Made by a program: the position numbers and the translations under genes. Positions 1 to 9,643 of a stretch of 64,000 nucleotides of DNA are shown here, one piece after another (within the stretch, counting starts at the first letter, position 1; each line of letters opens with the position of its first letter). The stretch covers positions 67,543 through 131,542 of the forward strand of contig CAKQSF010000004.1 in NCBI GenBank assembly GCA_934272845.1, given 5' to 3'. The notes beneath the pieces were generated by a model. The model saw nothing but the letters and a program-made list of their open reading frames with translations. It was not told where the DNA came from and searched no databases. The stretch comes from an uncultured Prevotella sp. (GTDB lineage Bacteria; Bacteroidota; Bacteroidia; Bacteroidales; Bacteroidaceae).

Positions 1-1403
1 TTAGGAGTGCGTGGGAAAGGAATCACGTCACGTATGTTCTGCATACCAGTAACGAATAGTATGAGACGCTCAAAGCCCAAACCGAAGCCAGCGTGAGGGC
101 ATGAACCGTACTTACGTGTGTCGAGATACCACGTCATATCCTTCATAGGGATGTTACGATCCTCAATCTCCTTCATCAGTTTGTCGTAACTTTCCTCACG
201 AACAGAGCCTCCGATAATCTCGCCAATCTGTGGGAACAGCACGTCAGTACCCTGCACCGTCTGTCCGCTCTTGCCGTTATATCCAGACTCTTCCTCATCA
301 ATCTTCATATAGAAAGCCTTGATAGCCTTAGGATAGTTTGTCATGATAACAGGCTTCTTGAAGTGTTCCTCCACGAGGAAACGCTCGTGCTCAGATGCAA
401 GGTCATCGCCCCACTCGCATGGGAACTCAAACTTCTTACCGTTCTTGATAGCCTCCTGGAGTATGCGTATGCCTTCAGTGTAAGGCAGATGTACGAATTC
501 AGAGTTGAGGACGCCCTCTAAGCGTTCTATCAAGCCCTTGTCTATCATCTTGTTAAGGAAAGCAATGTCGTCCTTACAGTTGTCGAGTGCCCATTTGATA
601 CAGAACTTAATGAAGTCCTCTTCCAACTCCATCAGTTCAGGAAGATCCATGAATGCTACTTCAGGCTCTACCATCCAGAATTCAGCAAGGTGGCGAGGAG
701 TGTTAGAATTCTCTGCGCGGAATGTAGGACCGAAGGTGTAGATGGAGCCCAATGCGGTAGCGCCTAACTCGCCTTCCAACTGTCCTGACACGGTAAGAGA
801 GGTCTGTTTGCCGAAGAAGTCGTCAGAATAGTCAATCTTTCCGTTCTCGTCCTTCTTCAGGTCATAGAGGTTCTTAGTAGTAACCTGGAACATCTGGCCT
901 GCTCCCTCACAGTCACTGGCAGTAATAAGCGGAGTGTTGAAGTAGAAATATCCATGCTGATGGAAATAAGTATGTATCGCCATCGCCATGTTGTGACGTA
1001 TTCTCATCACTGCGCCGAATGTGTTGGTACGCAGACGTAGGTGAGCATACTGTCTCATGTACTCGAAGGTTTGTCCCTTCTTCTGCATAGGATAGTCGTT
1101 GCCACACAGTCCGTATATCTCGATGTCAGTAGCCTGAATCTCAGAACTCTGTCCTTTACCGAGGCTTTCCACCAGTGTTCCCTGTACGTGTATGCAGGCA
1201 CCGGTAGTAATCTGCTTCAGCATTTCAGCGTCAAACTTAGTAGGGTCTACTACAATCTGTATGTTGTTGATGGTAGATCCATCGTTAAGAGCGATGAAGT
1301 CCACCGCTTTGCTTGAACGATGGGTGCGTACCCATCCTTTTACGTCAATAGCCTTGCCAAAGTCTTTTTGTGCAAGAGCGTCAGCAATCTTTGTCCTTTT
1401 CAT
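1..1403 (-). CDS. asnS: Asparagine-tRNA ligase, C-terminus cut by window edge
   Basis: Charges tRNA-Asn with asparagine in the cytoplasm. Translating the minus strand gives a continuous class IIb synthetase: an N-terminal OB-fold anticodon-binding domain (about residues 1-110, with [12 protein letters not shown]), the motif 2 region [15 protein letters not shown] near residue 228, and motif 3 GFGLGFERL near residue 438. It reads to [10 protein letters not shown] at the window edge without a stop. The family usually ends a few residues later, so about 467 codons are present and only the extreme C-terminus is missing. The ATG is preceded by an A/C-rich leader with no Shine-Dalgarno. The gene follows the pseudouridine synthase gene on the same strand after about 200 bp. 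Identity is very sure. Confidence 0.95.
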   Translation of the reverse strand, partial: MKRTKIADALAQKDFGKAIDVKGWVRTHRSSKAVDFIALNDGSTINNIQIVVDPTKFDAEMLKQITTGACIHVQGTLVESLGKGQSSEIQATDIEIYGLCGNDYPMQKKGQTFEYMRQYAHLRLRTNTFGAVMRIRHNMAMAIHTYFHQHGYFYFNTPLITASDCEGAGQMFQVTTKNLYDLKKDENGKIDYSDDFFGKQTSLTVSGQLEGELGATALGSIYTFGPTFRAENSNTPRHLAEFWMVEPEVAFMDLPELMELEEDFIKFCIKWALDNCKDDIAFLNKMIDKGLIERLEGVLNSEFVHLPYTEGIRILQEAIKNGKKFEFPCEWGDDLASEHERFLVEEHFKKPVIMTNYPKAIKAFYMKIDEEESGYNGKSGQTVQGTDVLFPQIGEIIGGSVREESYDKLMKEIEDRNIPMKDMTWYLDTRKYGSCPHAGFGLGFERLILFVTGMQNIRDVIPFPRTP

Positions 1404-1606
1404 TGTTAATTTTGTTGTTTGGTTGTTTTGTTGTTTAGTTGTTTAGTTGTTTGTGTTGTTTCGTAATTGGGTTTTAAAGTCTTTTGGTTAGTAAGTTGTG
1501 TGTATTTCTTTTTTCAAGAAATATTCAAGTAACCAAATAGAAATAACTAAATAATCAAATAACGAAACGACAAAACCACTAAACCACCAAACAACTAATC
1601 TACAAA
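1404..1606. repeat. Low-complexity inverted arms between rluB-like gene and asnS
   Basis: The 203-bp spacer is made of two low-complexity arms. The left arm (about 1408-1462) is rich in TTGTTTGGTTG and TTTAGTTG. The right arm (about 1550-1598) reads CGAAACGACAAAACC and CTAAACCACCAAACAAC. The arms are roughly inverted copies, so the asnS leader on the minus strand is a C/A-rich stretch of CAAACAAC-like units. No clear promoter or terminator is visible. Similar leaders precede gltD, thiC and thiG in this window. Confidence 0.6.
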
Positions 1607-3073
1607 CTATTCAAAAGCGCCCATGCGGAGCATGTCTACTTCCTTCTCAGTAAGGAAGCGCCAGTCGCCGCGACGCAAGTTCTTCTTAGTTAGACCAGCA
1701 AACTGTACACGATCCAGTTTTGTCACTCTGTAGCCTAGGCTCTCGAAGATACGGCGCACGATGCGGTTCTTTCCTGAGTGAATCTCTATGCCTACCTGCT
1801 TTTTGTCGGTTGGACTTGCGTACTCGATTGCGTCAGCCTTAATTACGCCATCGTCCAGTTCTATGCCTTCTGCTATCTTGTTGAGGTCGTTAAGTGTAAC
1901 GTTCTTGTCAAGATATACGTGGTACACCTTCTTCTTTAAGAACTTAGGGTGAGTAAGTTTAGAAGCGAGGTCGCCATCGTTAGTAAGCAACAGTACGCCA
2001 GTAGTGTTACGGTCAAGGCGTCCTACAGGGTAGATACGCTCAGGACAAGCGTCCTTTACGAGGTCCATTACGGTCTTGCGCTGTTGTGGGTCGTCGCTGG
2101 TAGTAACGTAATCCTTTGGCTTATTGAGCAATACGTAAACCTTCTTCTCCAGTGTAACAGGCTGGTCGTGGAACTTAACCTCGTCTGTACGCATAATCTT
2201 AGTACCGAGTTCAGTTACCACCTTGCCGTTAACCGTTACTACGCCTGCCTCTATGAAGTCGTCAGCCTCACGACGGCTGCACACTCCTGCGTTAGCGAGG
2301 AACTTGTTAAGGCGTACTGGCTGTGTAGGGTCAATATTCTTTTCGTTGTACTCTATACGTTTCTTCATAGAGTACTTAGCGTTCGGGTCGTAGTCAGAAG
2401 AGTGCTGGCGATATCCGTATCCACCTCCGCGGTTGTTGTTATATCCGCCCTGACGGTTTCCGTAACCGCCGCGCTGCTGGTATCCACCTTGACGGTTTCC
2501 GTATCCGCCTCGCTGCTGATATCCACCTTGACGGTTCTGTCCGTATCCGCCTTGGCGCTGGTATCCGCCTTGGCGCTGCTGGTATCCGCCTTGCTCCTGA
2601 TTGTTCTCTCCGTTATTGTCGTTATTGTACTGGCGGTAAGGACGTTGCTGGTATCCGCCCTGCTGTCCATATCCACCGCGGTTCTGTCCGTAGCCACCCT
2701 GACGGTTGCCGTATCCGCCTTGGCGCTGGTATCCTCCTTGGCGCTGCTGATATCCGCCCTGGCGCTGGTAACCGCCCTGACGCTGCTGGTAACCGCCGCG
2801 CTGCTGGTATCCGCCTTCGTTGTTGTCCTGACTACGTGTGCCGGTCAATGCAGAACCGAAGCCCTCTGGCATGAAACCGCCATCGTTGTTGTTACGGTTG
2901 TAGGAAGTTCTTGTACGGTCGCCATACTGTGGACGTTCACCGTATCCTGCGCGTGCTGCTGAGATGCGTACGCGTTGTCTTGGCTGCCTTGGCTGCATGC
3001 CGCCCTCACGGGTAGAGTCGTTGCCAGTATTGGCAGTACCCTGATCCTGAAATTTTTCGTTCTCTGTTTCCAT
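1607..3073 (-). CDS. RluB/RsuA-family pseudouridine synthase with long GYQQR-repeat N-terminal tail
   Basis: Predicted to isomerise a uridine in rRNA to pseudouridine. Residues about 250-295 form an S4 RNA-binding domain (RLNKFLANAGVCSRREADDF). The catalytic domain follows, with the family motif GRLDRNTTGVLLLTNDGDLA near residue 353 holding the catalytic Asp. Family members are usually about 230-300 residues. Here about 245 extra N-terminal residues form a low-complexity tail of GGYQQR, GGYQRQ and GGYGNR units, flanked by acidic, Asn-rich stretches. Such Arg/Gly/Tyr/Gln tails resemble disordered RNA-binding regions (inference). Which rRNA position it modifies cannot be told from sequence. A 337-residue plus-strand reading frame across the repeats is a mirror of the tail and not a gene. 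Confidence 0.9.
   Translation of the reverse strand: METENEKFQDQGTANTGNDSTREGGMQPRQPRQRVRISAARAGYGERPQYGDRTRTSYNRNNNDGGFMPEGFGSALTGTRSQDNNEGGYQQRGGYQQRQGGYQRQGGYQQRQGGYQRQGGYGNRQGGYGQNRGGYGQQGGYQQRPYRQYNNDNNGENNQEQGGYQQRQGGYQRQGGYGQNRQGGYQQRGGYGNRQGGYQQRGGYGNRQGGYNNNRGGGYGYRQHSSDYDPNAKYSMKKRIEYNEKNIDPTQPVRLNKFLANAGVCSRREADDFIEAGVVTVNGKVVTELGTKIMRTDEVKFHDQPVTLEKKVYVLLNKPKDYVTTSDDPQQRKTVMDLVKDACPERIYPVGRLDRNTTGVLLLTNDGDLASKLTHPKFLKKKVYHVYLDKNVTLNDLNKIAEGIELDDGVIKADAIEYASPTDKKQVGIEIHSGKNRIVRRIFESLGYRVTKLDRVQFAGLTKKNLRRGDWRFLTEKEVDMLRMGAFE
2400..2830 (-). repeat. Coding tandem repeats for the GYQQR tail
   Basis: About 430 bp of imperfect tandem units of 15-24 bp (such as GGATATCCGCCTTGGCG and GGTATCCGCC on the plus strand) encode the Gly-Tyr-Gln-Arg tail of the pseudouridine synthase. 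Unit order is irregular and interrupted near 2600-2640 by an Asn-rich insert. This kind of array commonly changes length by slippage between strains. Confidence 0.85.
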
Positions 3074-3459
3074 TGAATCTGGTGTTTAAATGTAATTAAT
3101 ATAGGTTTAATTGTGAAGTTGTTGATGGCCTCACGGCCTAAAAGTTATTCTTGTGATACTTTTGTTTTATACTTCTTCAACAAAAATGTTACTTGCTTTT
3201 TCGGTGGGTTATGGGTGTTGCGCTTTGCGCTATGTCTGTAACATTAATCACCATTAATCTAATATTAATCTTTCATTATTTTTTTCCTTATTCATTCTTC
3301 TGGTCTTTCTCCTTATTTACACATTGCGTTATGTAAAAATGATTAATGAAAGATTAATGTTCGATTAATGGCGATTAATGTTTGAGTTTTACAGCATACC
3401 AGTGAAGGTATATTGTATTTTCGTTTTATAATGTTCTTAAACTATGTTTCTTTCGTTCT
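3074..3459. other. Intergenic region between purB and rluB-like gene
   Basis: This 386-bp spacer holds one large inverted repeat of phased ATTAATC units (annotated separately). The remainder is A/T-rich. I see no open reading frame, no RNA gene and no confident promoter for the pseudouridine synthase gene downstream. Confidence 0.6.
3241..3381. repeat. Phased ATTAATC palindromic element, copy 1
   Basis: Two inverted arms of about 38 bp flank a loop of about 60 bp. Each arm holds three to four ATTAATC-like heptamers spaced 10-11 bp apart (left arm starts ACATTAATCACCATTAATC, right arm ends GATTAATGGCGATTAATGT). Two more copies lie at 56831-56957 and 58961-59086. It occupies the gap between purB and the pseudouridine synthase gene. 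Confidence 0.85.
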
Positions 3460-4827
3460 TTAGATGCCTGTATAGTTGCTTGGTGTTATCGCCATCAACT
3501 CAGCCTTTACTGCATCGCTAACCTCCAGCGTCTTGATGAAGTTGTGAATGGTCTCCTCGTCCATGTGTTTATTGGTGCGTGTCAGAGCCTTCAGAGCCTC
3601 GTATGGGTGTGGATAAGCCTCGCGGCGCAGTATGGTCTGTATTGCCTCTGCCACTACAGCCCATGTGTTGTCAAGGTCTTTCTGCAGTGCCTCCTCGTTA
3701 AGGATGAGTTTACGCAGGCCTTTCAGTGTGCTCTGTATGGCGATAATGCTGTGGCCGAGAGGCACACCGATGTTACGAAGCACGGTAGAGTCTGTAAGGT
3801 CACGCTGCAAGCGGCTTATAGGCAACTTCTGGGCGAGGAATTGCAGGATGGCGTTGGCGATGCCAAGGTTGCCCTCAGAGTTCTCATAGTCAATAGGGTT
3901 AACCTTATGAGGCATTGCGCTTGAGCCTACTTCGCCAGCCTTAATCTTTTGTTTGAAGTACTCCATGGAGATGTACATCCAGAAGTCGCGGTCGAGGTCG
4001 ATTATTATTGTGTTGATACGGCGCACAGCATCGAAGATGGCTCCGAGGTGGTCGTAGTTTGAAATCTGCGTAGTGTACTGCTCACGCTGCAGTCCTAACT
4101 TCTCGCTTACGAACTTATTGCCGAACTCCCTCCAGTCATACTCAGGGTATGCCACGTGGTGAGCGTTGAAGTTGCCAGTCGCTCCGCCAAACTTAGCGGT
4201 GTATTTACACTGCTTTAACAGGTCGAGTTGTTCCTGCAAACGGTACACGAATACCATAATCTCTTTGCCCAAACGTGTTGGAGAGGCAGGCTGACCGTGT
4301 GTTTTCGCAAGCATTGGCACATCTTTCCATTCCGTAGCGTATTCGTTAAGTTGCGCTATCAACTCCTCTACTTGTGGAATATAAACCTCAGCGAGGGCTT
4401 CCTTTACAGACAGAGGCACACTGGTGTTGTTAATATCCTGCGAAGTTAAACCAAAGTGGATAAACTCGCGGCTCTGTTCGAAGTAACCCTTACCGAGTTT
4501 CTCGTTCTCTAAGGCATCGAGTTTCTCCTTTATGAAATACTCTACAGCCTTAACGTCGTGGTTGGTCACCTTCTCTATGTCCTTTACGCGCTGTGCGTCT
4601 TCCTCAGAGAAGTTCTGGTATATGTCGCGTAACAGTGGGAAGATACCTTTGTCGAAGTCTTTCAACTGCGGCAGAGGCAGTTCGCATAGTGTTATGAAAT
4701 ATTCAATTTCTACACGCACCCTGTACTTGATGAGGGCGTACTCAGAGAAGAAACGTGCCAGTTCTTCTGTCTTTCCACGGTAGCGACCGTCGATAGGTGA
4801 GATGGCTGTAAGTAGATCGAGATTCAT
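3460..4827 (-). CDS. purB: Adenylosuccinate lyase
   Basis: Fumarase/aspartase-superfamily enzyme acting twice in purine synthesis: it splits SAICAR to AICAR plus fumarate and adenylosuccinate to AMP plus fumarate. The start of the mature frame, MNLDLLTAISPIDGRY, matches the usual PurB N-terminus, and the superfamily signature GSSAMPHKVNP lies near residue 300. The 455-residue length is normal. A longer frame with an upstream ATG at 4863 exists. I reject it because a good -7 promoter box (TACCTTTG on the minus strand, 4861-4868) overlaps that ATG and would place the transcript start between the two. It appears to be a single-gene unit or the first gene ahead of the pseudouridine synthase gene. 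Confidence 0.95.
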   Translation of the reverse strand: MNLDLLTAISPIDGRYRGKTEELARFFSEYALIKYRVRVEIEYFITLCELPLPQLKDFDKGIFPLLRDIYQNFSEEDAQRVKDIEKVTNHDVKAVEYFIKEKLDALENEKLGKGYFEQSREFIHFGLTSQDINNTSVPLSVKEALAEVYIPQVEELIAQLNEYATEWKDVPMLAKTHGQPASPTRLGKEIMVFVYRLQEQLDLLKQCKYTAKFGGATGNFNAHHVAYPEYDWREFGNKFVSEKLGLQREQYTTQISNYDHLGAIFDAVRRINTIIIDLDRDFWMYISMEYFKQKIKAGEVGSSAMPHKVNPIDYENSEGNLGIANAILQFLAQKLPISRLQRDLTDSTVLRNIGVPLGHSIIAIQSTLKGLRKLILNEEALQKDLDNTWAVVAEAIQTILRREAYPHPYEALKALTRTNKHMDEETIHNFIKTLEVSDAVKAELMAITPSNYTGI

Positions 4828-4860
4828 GTCTTTTAGTGTGATTATATGATAAAATCGCGA

Positions 4861-4868
4861 CAAAGGTA
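4861..4868 (-). promoter_or_regulatory. Promoter -7 box for purB
   Basis: On the minus strand this reads TACCTTTG, a perfect match to the Bacteroidetes -7 consensus TAnnTTTG, about 34 bases before the chosen purB start. A clear TTG -33 box at the expected distance is not visible, so the promoter is moderately supported. Confidence 0.6.
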
Positions 4869-5047
4869 CAAAAAAAACTTGTAACAGCCTAACGTGTTGG
4901 CATGTTTTTTTTGTTTTTAACTATAATATTGAGTTCGTGTGCGCGTAAACGCTTGCGGTGTTTAGTGGGTTTACCGATAGTTCTTCGCTGTGAGGATTAT
5001 GTCGATTGACGTGAGGTGTTGCAGTGGATGCTGCTGTGAATAAAAAT

Positions 5048-5367
5048 GTAACTATTCAGTGATAATTTAAGGGTGATTATATGCAAAGTGAAGATAGAAT
5101 TAGCCTGGAAGGCTATGCTTTGAGTAACCGTGGGCAAAGCCTACGGATTATGATAGCGTGGAGGAACATCTGTTTGGAAGGCAGTACTTAATCTGCTGTG
5201 TACTGCCTTCCAGGCAGCAGATAGTGTCCTTTTTTAATATCCGTAGGCTTCGCCCACGGTTACTCATAAGTGTTGGCTTCCAGCCAAAAAAGTTTAACTG
5301 TGACATGGTGAGAAAGCGCGCACGTAAATGAAGGCTTTGGTTAATGCGACTGCTGCTGAATAGTTAT
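5048..5367. repeat. Nested palindromic repeat, copy 1
   Basis: The ends GTAACTATTCAG and CTGAATAGTTAT are inverted. Inside are TAACCGTGGGC...CCTACGGAT and its mirror ATCCGTAGGC...GCCCACGGTTA, and a central stem formed by GGAAGGCAGTAC and GTACTGCCTTCC. AGCCTGGAAGGCTA near the left end is itself a short palindrome. A second copy lies at about 26010-26340. The pattern resembles REP/BIME-like sequences (inference). No transposase of the matching kind is in the window. Confidence 0.8.
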
Positions 5368-5562
5368 GTAAAAATAACAGAATGTAAACGAAAACGAAGT
5401 AAAAGTGACAAAATGATATTGAAGAAAAGATAATAAAAAATAAAGAAATAGAGATTGCTTGGTGCTCGTTATGTGTAATGGTGTGGTATAAATGTCGTAA
5501 TAACATGCTTTAATTTCTGTTGAGTACCAAAATCGGTGCTTTTGGATTGTTATTTGGGCCCT

Positions 5563-5615
5563 TTTACAATGTGATTGGTATGCTTTTGTCTTGTAATTAA
5601 GTGCTAATTACAAGG
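5563..5615. repeat. TGTAAT/ATTACA dyad cluster
   Basis: CTTGTAATTAAGTGCTAATT and ACAAGGTAAAAGC form a short palindrome next to CTTTTACAATGTGATT. Related dyads occur near 25618-25688, 38917-38970 and 49758-49833. Function is unknown. Confidence 0.45.
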
Positions 5616-5927
5616 TAAAAGCATATCTTTTGTCAGTAGAAAACGGGAATTGTAAATGAGCACTGGTTCTTAATGTGCTGATTTATAGGTAATTCCGAGA
5701 ATGTTTGAGAATTGCGAATTTTGGACGAAATCTTTTGTGTTTTTCTGTGCTTAAACTGCGAAGGGGTAGTAGAAATCAAAATGTTATAGAAAACGATGGT
5801 TTTGTGACATTTTGTTAAGGTGTGTATTGGGTGCGAGGGGAAATTGTTGCAAACGGCAACAAATGTGTCTTAAACAGAAAGATTGAAGTAGTTTGTGGTG
5901 CATTTTGAGGAAAAAAGTTAATAAATA

Positions 5928-5959
5928 TTTGCACAGAATTTTTTTTATTCTTACCTTTG
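5928..5959 (+). promoter_or_regulatory. Promoter of the lipoprotein/OmpA gene cluster
   Basis: TTTG at 5928-5931, 20 bases, then TACCTTTG at 5952-5959 match the Bacteroidetes -33/-7 consensus. The inferred leader is about 140 bases, long enough for post-transcriptional control, but no known riboswitch is recognisable in it. Confidence 0.75.
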
Positions 5960-6106
5960 CAACTGAATATATTCATTAAAATCTGTTAGAAAGTTTATTG
6001 CATTACTATATAAAATGTTTTTGCGCACGCACGAGAGAAAATCTGTGTAAAACGTAAACCGTAAATCAGAAAGAAAATTATATATTAACTCTTAATTAAC
6101 AAAACA

Positions 6107-8887
6107 ATGAGAATCATTACAAAATTCATGCTCGCATGTGCAGTTGTTGGTTCTGCTGCGTCTCTTACATCTTGTAAGGATTATTCAGAGGAGGACGGTA
6201 ACGAAATCCGCGTTAATCTGCAGGATCAGAAGAAGGCAATGGAGGACTTGCAACAGCAGATTAGCGATTTGGCTGCAAAGTTGCAGGCTATTAATTCATG
6301 TAATTGTGATCCTGTTTCTATCACTAAGAATGCGGATGGTACCTACACCATTAAGCAGGGAAGCAACGAAGTTAAGGTGACTTCTAATCAGATTATGAAG
6401 GATGCTGACGGTAACTTTGTTGATAATGCAGGTAATAGGCTTTATATTCCTACTTATGTAACTGAGGGTGATAAGGATTATATAGTTATTGGCGGTGAAA
6501 AGTATCAGTTGAATCCAACACATACTGTGACAATTTCTCCAGACCAGAAGACTATAACAATTACTGATGAAAACGGCAAGACATGGACCTATACTATATC
6601 TTCTGCTGGTGCTACATGCTCTTGTAAGGTAGAATATAACGAGACAACAGGAAAGTATAAGATTACTGATAGCACAGGCCATTCTGAGGAAATAGAGCCA
6701 GGAACAATCTCTACATTCACTGAGAGCGAAGACAGGGATAAGGTTACTTTCACTGTTGGTAAGTCAGGCGAAGATGGTTTCAAGGCTGTAACCTTGAAGA
6801 AGGTTAAGTCAGAAGTTACTGTTTCTGCGGACAAGAAGACTCTGTATATCCAGAAGTATGACGAAAACGGAAACAAGGTTGGTGATCCAGAAGAAGTTAC
6901 TATCCCAGAGTCAGTTGATATCACTCCTATCCTTAACGAACTTTATGGTGTAGAAGGTTCAAAGGATGATCCTAAGGAAGGTTCTGTAATTGATCGTCTT
7001 AATAAGGGTGAGAATATTATTAAGGATATCTATGGTGAAAATGGTAATGCAGAAAACCCAGCAGAGGGTTCTATCGCATATCGCTTGAACACTGTAGAGG
7101 ATCAGATTGATGATCTTATTGAGCGTGTAGGTAAACTTGAAGATGCTCGCGCTAAGCAGGTAACAGGTATTATCGTTCAGCAGGTTGTTAACCCAGCATT
7201 CGGTTCTTACAACTCTGTTATGACAAACTTGCAGACCAATATGCTCGTAGCATACTATGGCGTGGCAACACAGAATGTGTCATTCCCAGGAAATGGCGAT
7301 ACAAGTGTTGAACCTATTCGTCTGAAGTCTAACTCTGTTCTTATGAACGGTAAGGCTGGTCAACTCTATGTTACTATCAACCCTAACACCGTTGACTTCG
7401 AAGGCATGAATGGCTTGTCACTCGTTAATAGCCAGGACGAGGAGTGCGCAGTTAAACTTGGTGCAATCCAAAAGACTGACGATGTACTCCACTTCGGTGC
7501 TACTGCTCCAACTCGTGCTGCAGACAATGGTTTCTACACCGTCTCTGCAACAATCGATCAGGCTGGTCTCGGTGATCCTAACGTACATCTTAATATAGAC
7601 AAGAGCAAGATTAAGACTGCTCTTAAGGATCTCGTTAGCGTAAGAGATAAGTCTGGTGCTAAGATTGCTCTTCAGGACTTTGCAAAGGTTGCTGTAGATG
7701 TTGCACAGGCTATGCAACTCGACGCTCAGGGCGTTAAGTGTGCTTGGACTGACAAGTATGGTGAGCACGCTGTTTACTCTAACTACAACGTTGCTGCTCT
7801 CGCAGTTTCTCCACTCGGCTTCAATACTGTTGATGGAGTATTCGCTGACGGTGGTAAGTACTGGAAGGCATATAACAACGCTAAGAGTCTTATCTCTAAG
7901 GCTTCTAAGAAACTTGGTAAGGAAATCTCTGACCAGATCAACAAGCAGTTCATGCTTGACAAGATTACTGGCGATATCGCTGACATCCAGTCTAAGTTTA
8001 ACCACGTTAATGAGATTAAGCCTGCTGACGGTAAGGTTATCTTGAATGCTAATGTAACCGTTGGTCCATTCGTGGATATCCCAGTTGGTCCATTCACTCA
8101 GGATGTTACAGTCACAGTTCCTTCACAGAACGTTTCTACTGGTGATAAGACGGTTTCTACAACAGTAATGATTGACGTTCCAGAGTCATACGATCCCGCT
8201 AATGGTAATTTCACTACACGTAAGGAACCACGTGAGGTTACAGTTGTTATACCATCTACTTCTATCACTGTTCCTGGTCAGGAGATTACAGTTCCTGTAA
8301 CAATTCCTGTACAGTACGTAACAATCCCTGCTCAGAATGTTAATATAAATGTTGACGTTACAGAGAGTGTTAACGGTATCTTCAATAGCATGCTGGGCGA
8401 CATCAACCAGAACTTCAAGGACGTTAATGACCTTATCGACGCTCTTAACGAGGCTCTCGTTGACGTGAACCTTGTACTCGATAACATTCGTAACCTCCAG
8501 GAGAAGATTGAGTCTAACGGCGTTCTCCCACAGCGCGTATTTGCTTATCTCGACAAGGCTGCTGCTAAGGTCGCTAAGTACACTCCAGAACTCTTCAAGC
8601 CTACATTGCTCATCAACTCTGACAATGGTCTCGGTGTCTGCGGTTTCTATGGCGCTCCTTCTTCTGTAAAGGGTAATGTTACTATCATTCCTACTACATG
8701 GACAGGCGAACTCCTTTCTCCTATCTATAAGAAGTACATCCGCGTAAACGGTGGCAACGGTCAGTATGTTGAAGGCAACAGCATTGATATTACTTCACAA
8801 CTTAAGTCTGGTGTCAACACTATCGAGTATCGTGCTCTTGACTACCAAGGCGTAGAGTGGGTTGGTTACTATCAGGTTGTACGCTAA
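6107..8887 (+). CDS. Large surface lipoprotein with coiled coils, function unknown
   Basis: The 926-residue protein starts with a signal peptide and lipobox LTSC with acylated Cys at residue 23, so it is a lipoprotein. A coiled coil follows (about residues 36-65, QQQISDLAAKLQAI), then Ser/Thr/Gly-rich beta units with paired Cys motifs (CNCD, CSCK) and a second coiled coil near residues 325-350. The middle has repeated VTVP/VPxQxV strands (about 660-760), then another helical segment and an Ig-like C-terminus. The N-terminal plan resembles Bacteroidetes surface lipoproteins that begin with a coiled coil before beta domains, but I cannot name a family. The next gene starts 23 bp downstream, so it probably shares a transcript with the lipocalin-like and OmpA-like genes. 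A structural or binding role at the outer membrane is inference. Confidence 0.85.
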   Translation: MRIITKFMLACAVVGSAASLTSCKDYSEEDGNEIRVNLQDQKKAMEDLQQQISDLAAKLQAINSCNCDPVSITKNADGTYTIKQGSNEVKVTSNQIMKDADGNFVDNAGNRLYIPTYVTEGDKDYIVIGGEKYQLNPTHTVTISPDQKTITITDENGKTWTYTISSAGATCSCKVEYNETTGKYKITDSTGHSEEIEPGTISTFTESEDRDKVTFTVGKSGEDGFKAVTLKKVKSEVTVSADKKTLYIQKYDENGNKVGDPEEVTIPESVDITPILNELYGVEGSKDDPKEGSVIDRLNKGENIIKDIYGENGNAENPAEGSIAYRLNTVEDQIDDLIERVGKLEDARAKQVTGIIVQQVVNPAFGSYNSVMTNLQTNMLVAYYGVATQNVSFPGNGDTSVEPIRLKSNSVLMNGKAGQLYVTINPNTVDFEGMNGLSLVNSQDEECAVKLGAIQKTDDVLHFGATAPTRAADNGFYTVSATIDQAGLGDPNVHLNIDKSKIKTALKDLVSVRDKSGAKIALQDFAKVAVDVAQAMQLDAQGVKCAWTDKYGEHAVYSNYNVAALAVSPLGFNTVDGVFADGGKYWKAYNNAKSLISKASKKLGKEISDQINKQFMLDKITGDIADIQSKFNHVNEIKPADGKVILNANVTVGPFVDIPVGPFTQDVTVTVPSQNVSTGDKTVSTTVMIDVPESYDPANGNFTTRKEPREVTVVIPSTSITVPGQEITVPVTIPVQYVTIPAQNVNINVDVTESVNGIFNSMLGDINQNFKDVNDLIDALNEALVDVNLVLDNIRNLQEKIESNGVLPQRVFAYLDKAAAKVAKYTPELFKPTLLINSDNGLGVCGFYGAPSSVKGNVTIIPTTWTGELLSPIYKKYIRVNGGNGQYVEGNSIDITSQLKSGVNTIEYRALDYQGVEWVGYYQVVR

Positions 8888-8910
8888 TTGACCGTAAAGG
8901 TATAGATTAA

Positions 8911-9567
8911 ATGTATCGCAGGTTATTATATAATATACCAGTATTGATTATGTCTCTTCTTCTTGCTGCCTGCAATGGTTGCAGCAACAGCAAGAAGAAC
9001 GGGCAACAGGCTGGCGAAAGCCCTATTAACCCTATGGTGGAGGAACTGGACGAAACACCAGACGAGGCTTTCCTCGTTACGCTGGATAACTTCGACAGCG
9101 ACTCCATGTATGTCACTACAGTGAGGGGACACCGCAAAATGGCTATGGCATACGCCGATGCTATGGATAATGGGTCCTTTCATGGCACGATAAAGAAGGG
9201 AGACAGATACTCTGTATTGCCAACGAAACGTAGCCGAGTGGTGAAGATTGCGGTAAATACTACCGAACTGCAAGGACGGTGGATATTCGATGAAGCGCAG
9301 CATAGGGGAATAGACTTTAACGAAGGAGGGGGAATGTCGAGTATTAACTCACAGGATATCTGCTTCAGAGAGTGGAAGTTGCTCAATGGAAAGATGTATA
9401 TCTACTATGTGGATATGCAGCAGTTGGCAAGTGACAGACATCAGTACTTGGTCGAGGAGGCTTACATAACAACCCTCACTGACCGAGAATTGATAATACA
9501 GTTCAAGGGGGAGAGTTATCAATGTAAGCGACCTTCAAAGCAACCTTTGAAAATACAGGCACACTAA
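8911..9567 (+). CDS. Lipocalin-like lipoprotein
   Basis: This 218-residue lipoprotein has a signal peptide ending LAAC (Cys at residue 21). The C-terminal half, starting at LQGRWIFDEAQHRGIDF and continuing with beta strands (FREWKLLNGKMYIYYVD, TDRELIIQF), matches the pattern of Bacteroidetes lipocalin-like lipoproteins: a GxW strand followed by regular beta strands. The N-terminal part is low in recognisable motifs. It sits between the large lipoprotein and the OmpA-like gene, consistent with an envelope operon. The ligand is unknown. Confidence 0.75.
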   Translation: MYRRLLYNIPVLIMSLLLAACNGCSNSKKNGQQAGESPINPMVEELDETPDEAFLVTLDNFDSDSMYVTTVRGHRKMAMAYADAMDNGSFHGTIKKGDRYSVLPTKRSRVVKIAVNTTELQGRWIFDEAQHRGIDFNEGGGMSSINSQDICFREWKLLNGKMYIYYVDMQQLASDRHQYLVEEAYITTLTDRELIIQFKGESYQCKRPSKQPLKIQAH

Positions 9568-9643
9568 ACAGTACTGCCATGATATGAAAAAGGCAATAAT
9601 CACTTCGTGATACATAAACATTAATTATACAACAATTCAGATT

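Larger units (their letters stand above)
4869..6106. other. Long intergenic region between purB and lipoprotein gene
   Basis: About 1.24 kb with no credible gene. It carries a 320-bp nested palindromic repeat (5048-5367), a TGTAAT/ATTACA dyad cluster (5563-5615), and a promoter (5928-5959) with a leader of about 147 bases before the lipoprotein gene. A 70-codon frame on the minus strand at 5294-5506 lies partly in the repeat and has no coding character. Confidence 0.6.

Noticed and set aside
1949..2962. 337-codon plus-strand frame
   Set aside because: It is antisense to the repetitive tail and S4 domain of the pseudouridine synthase; the Val/Leu/Ser-rich product is a mirror of the repeat codons.
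4828..4863. Longer purB start
   Set aside because: The upstream ATG overlaps a good -7 promoter box and adds 12 residues before the conserved N-terminus.
5294..5506. 70-codon minus-strand frame
   Set aside because: Overlaps the nested palindromic repeat and has no coding character.
7418..8005. 195-codon minus-strand frame
   Set aside because: Lies wholly within the large lipoprotein gene, with no own promoter or recognisable motif.
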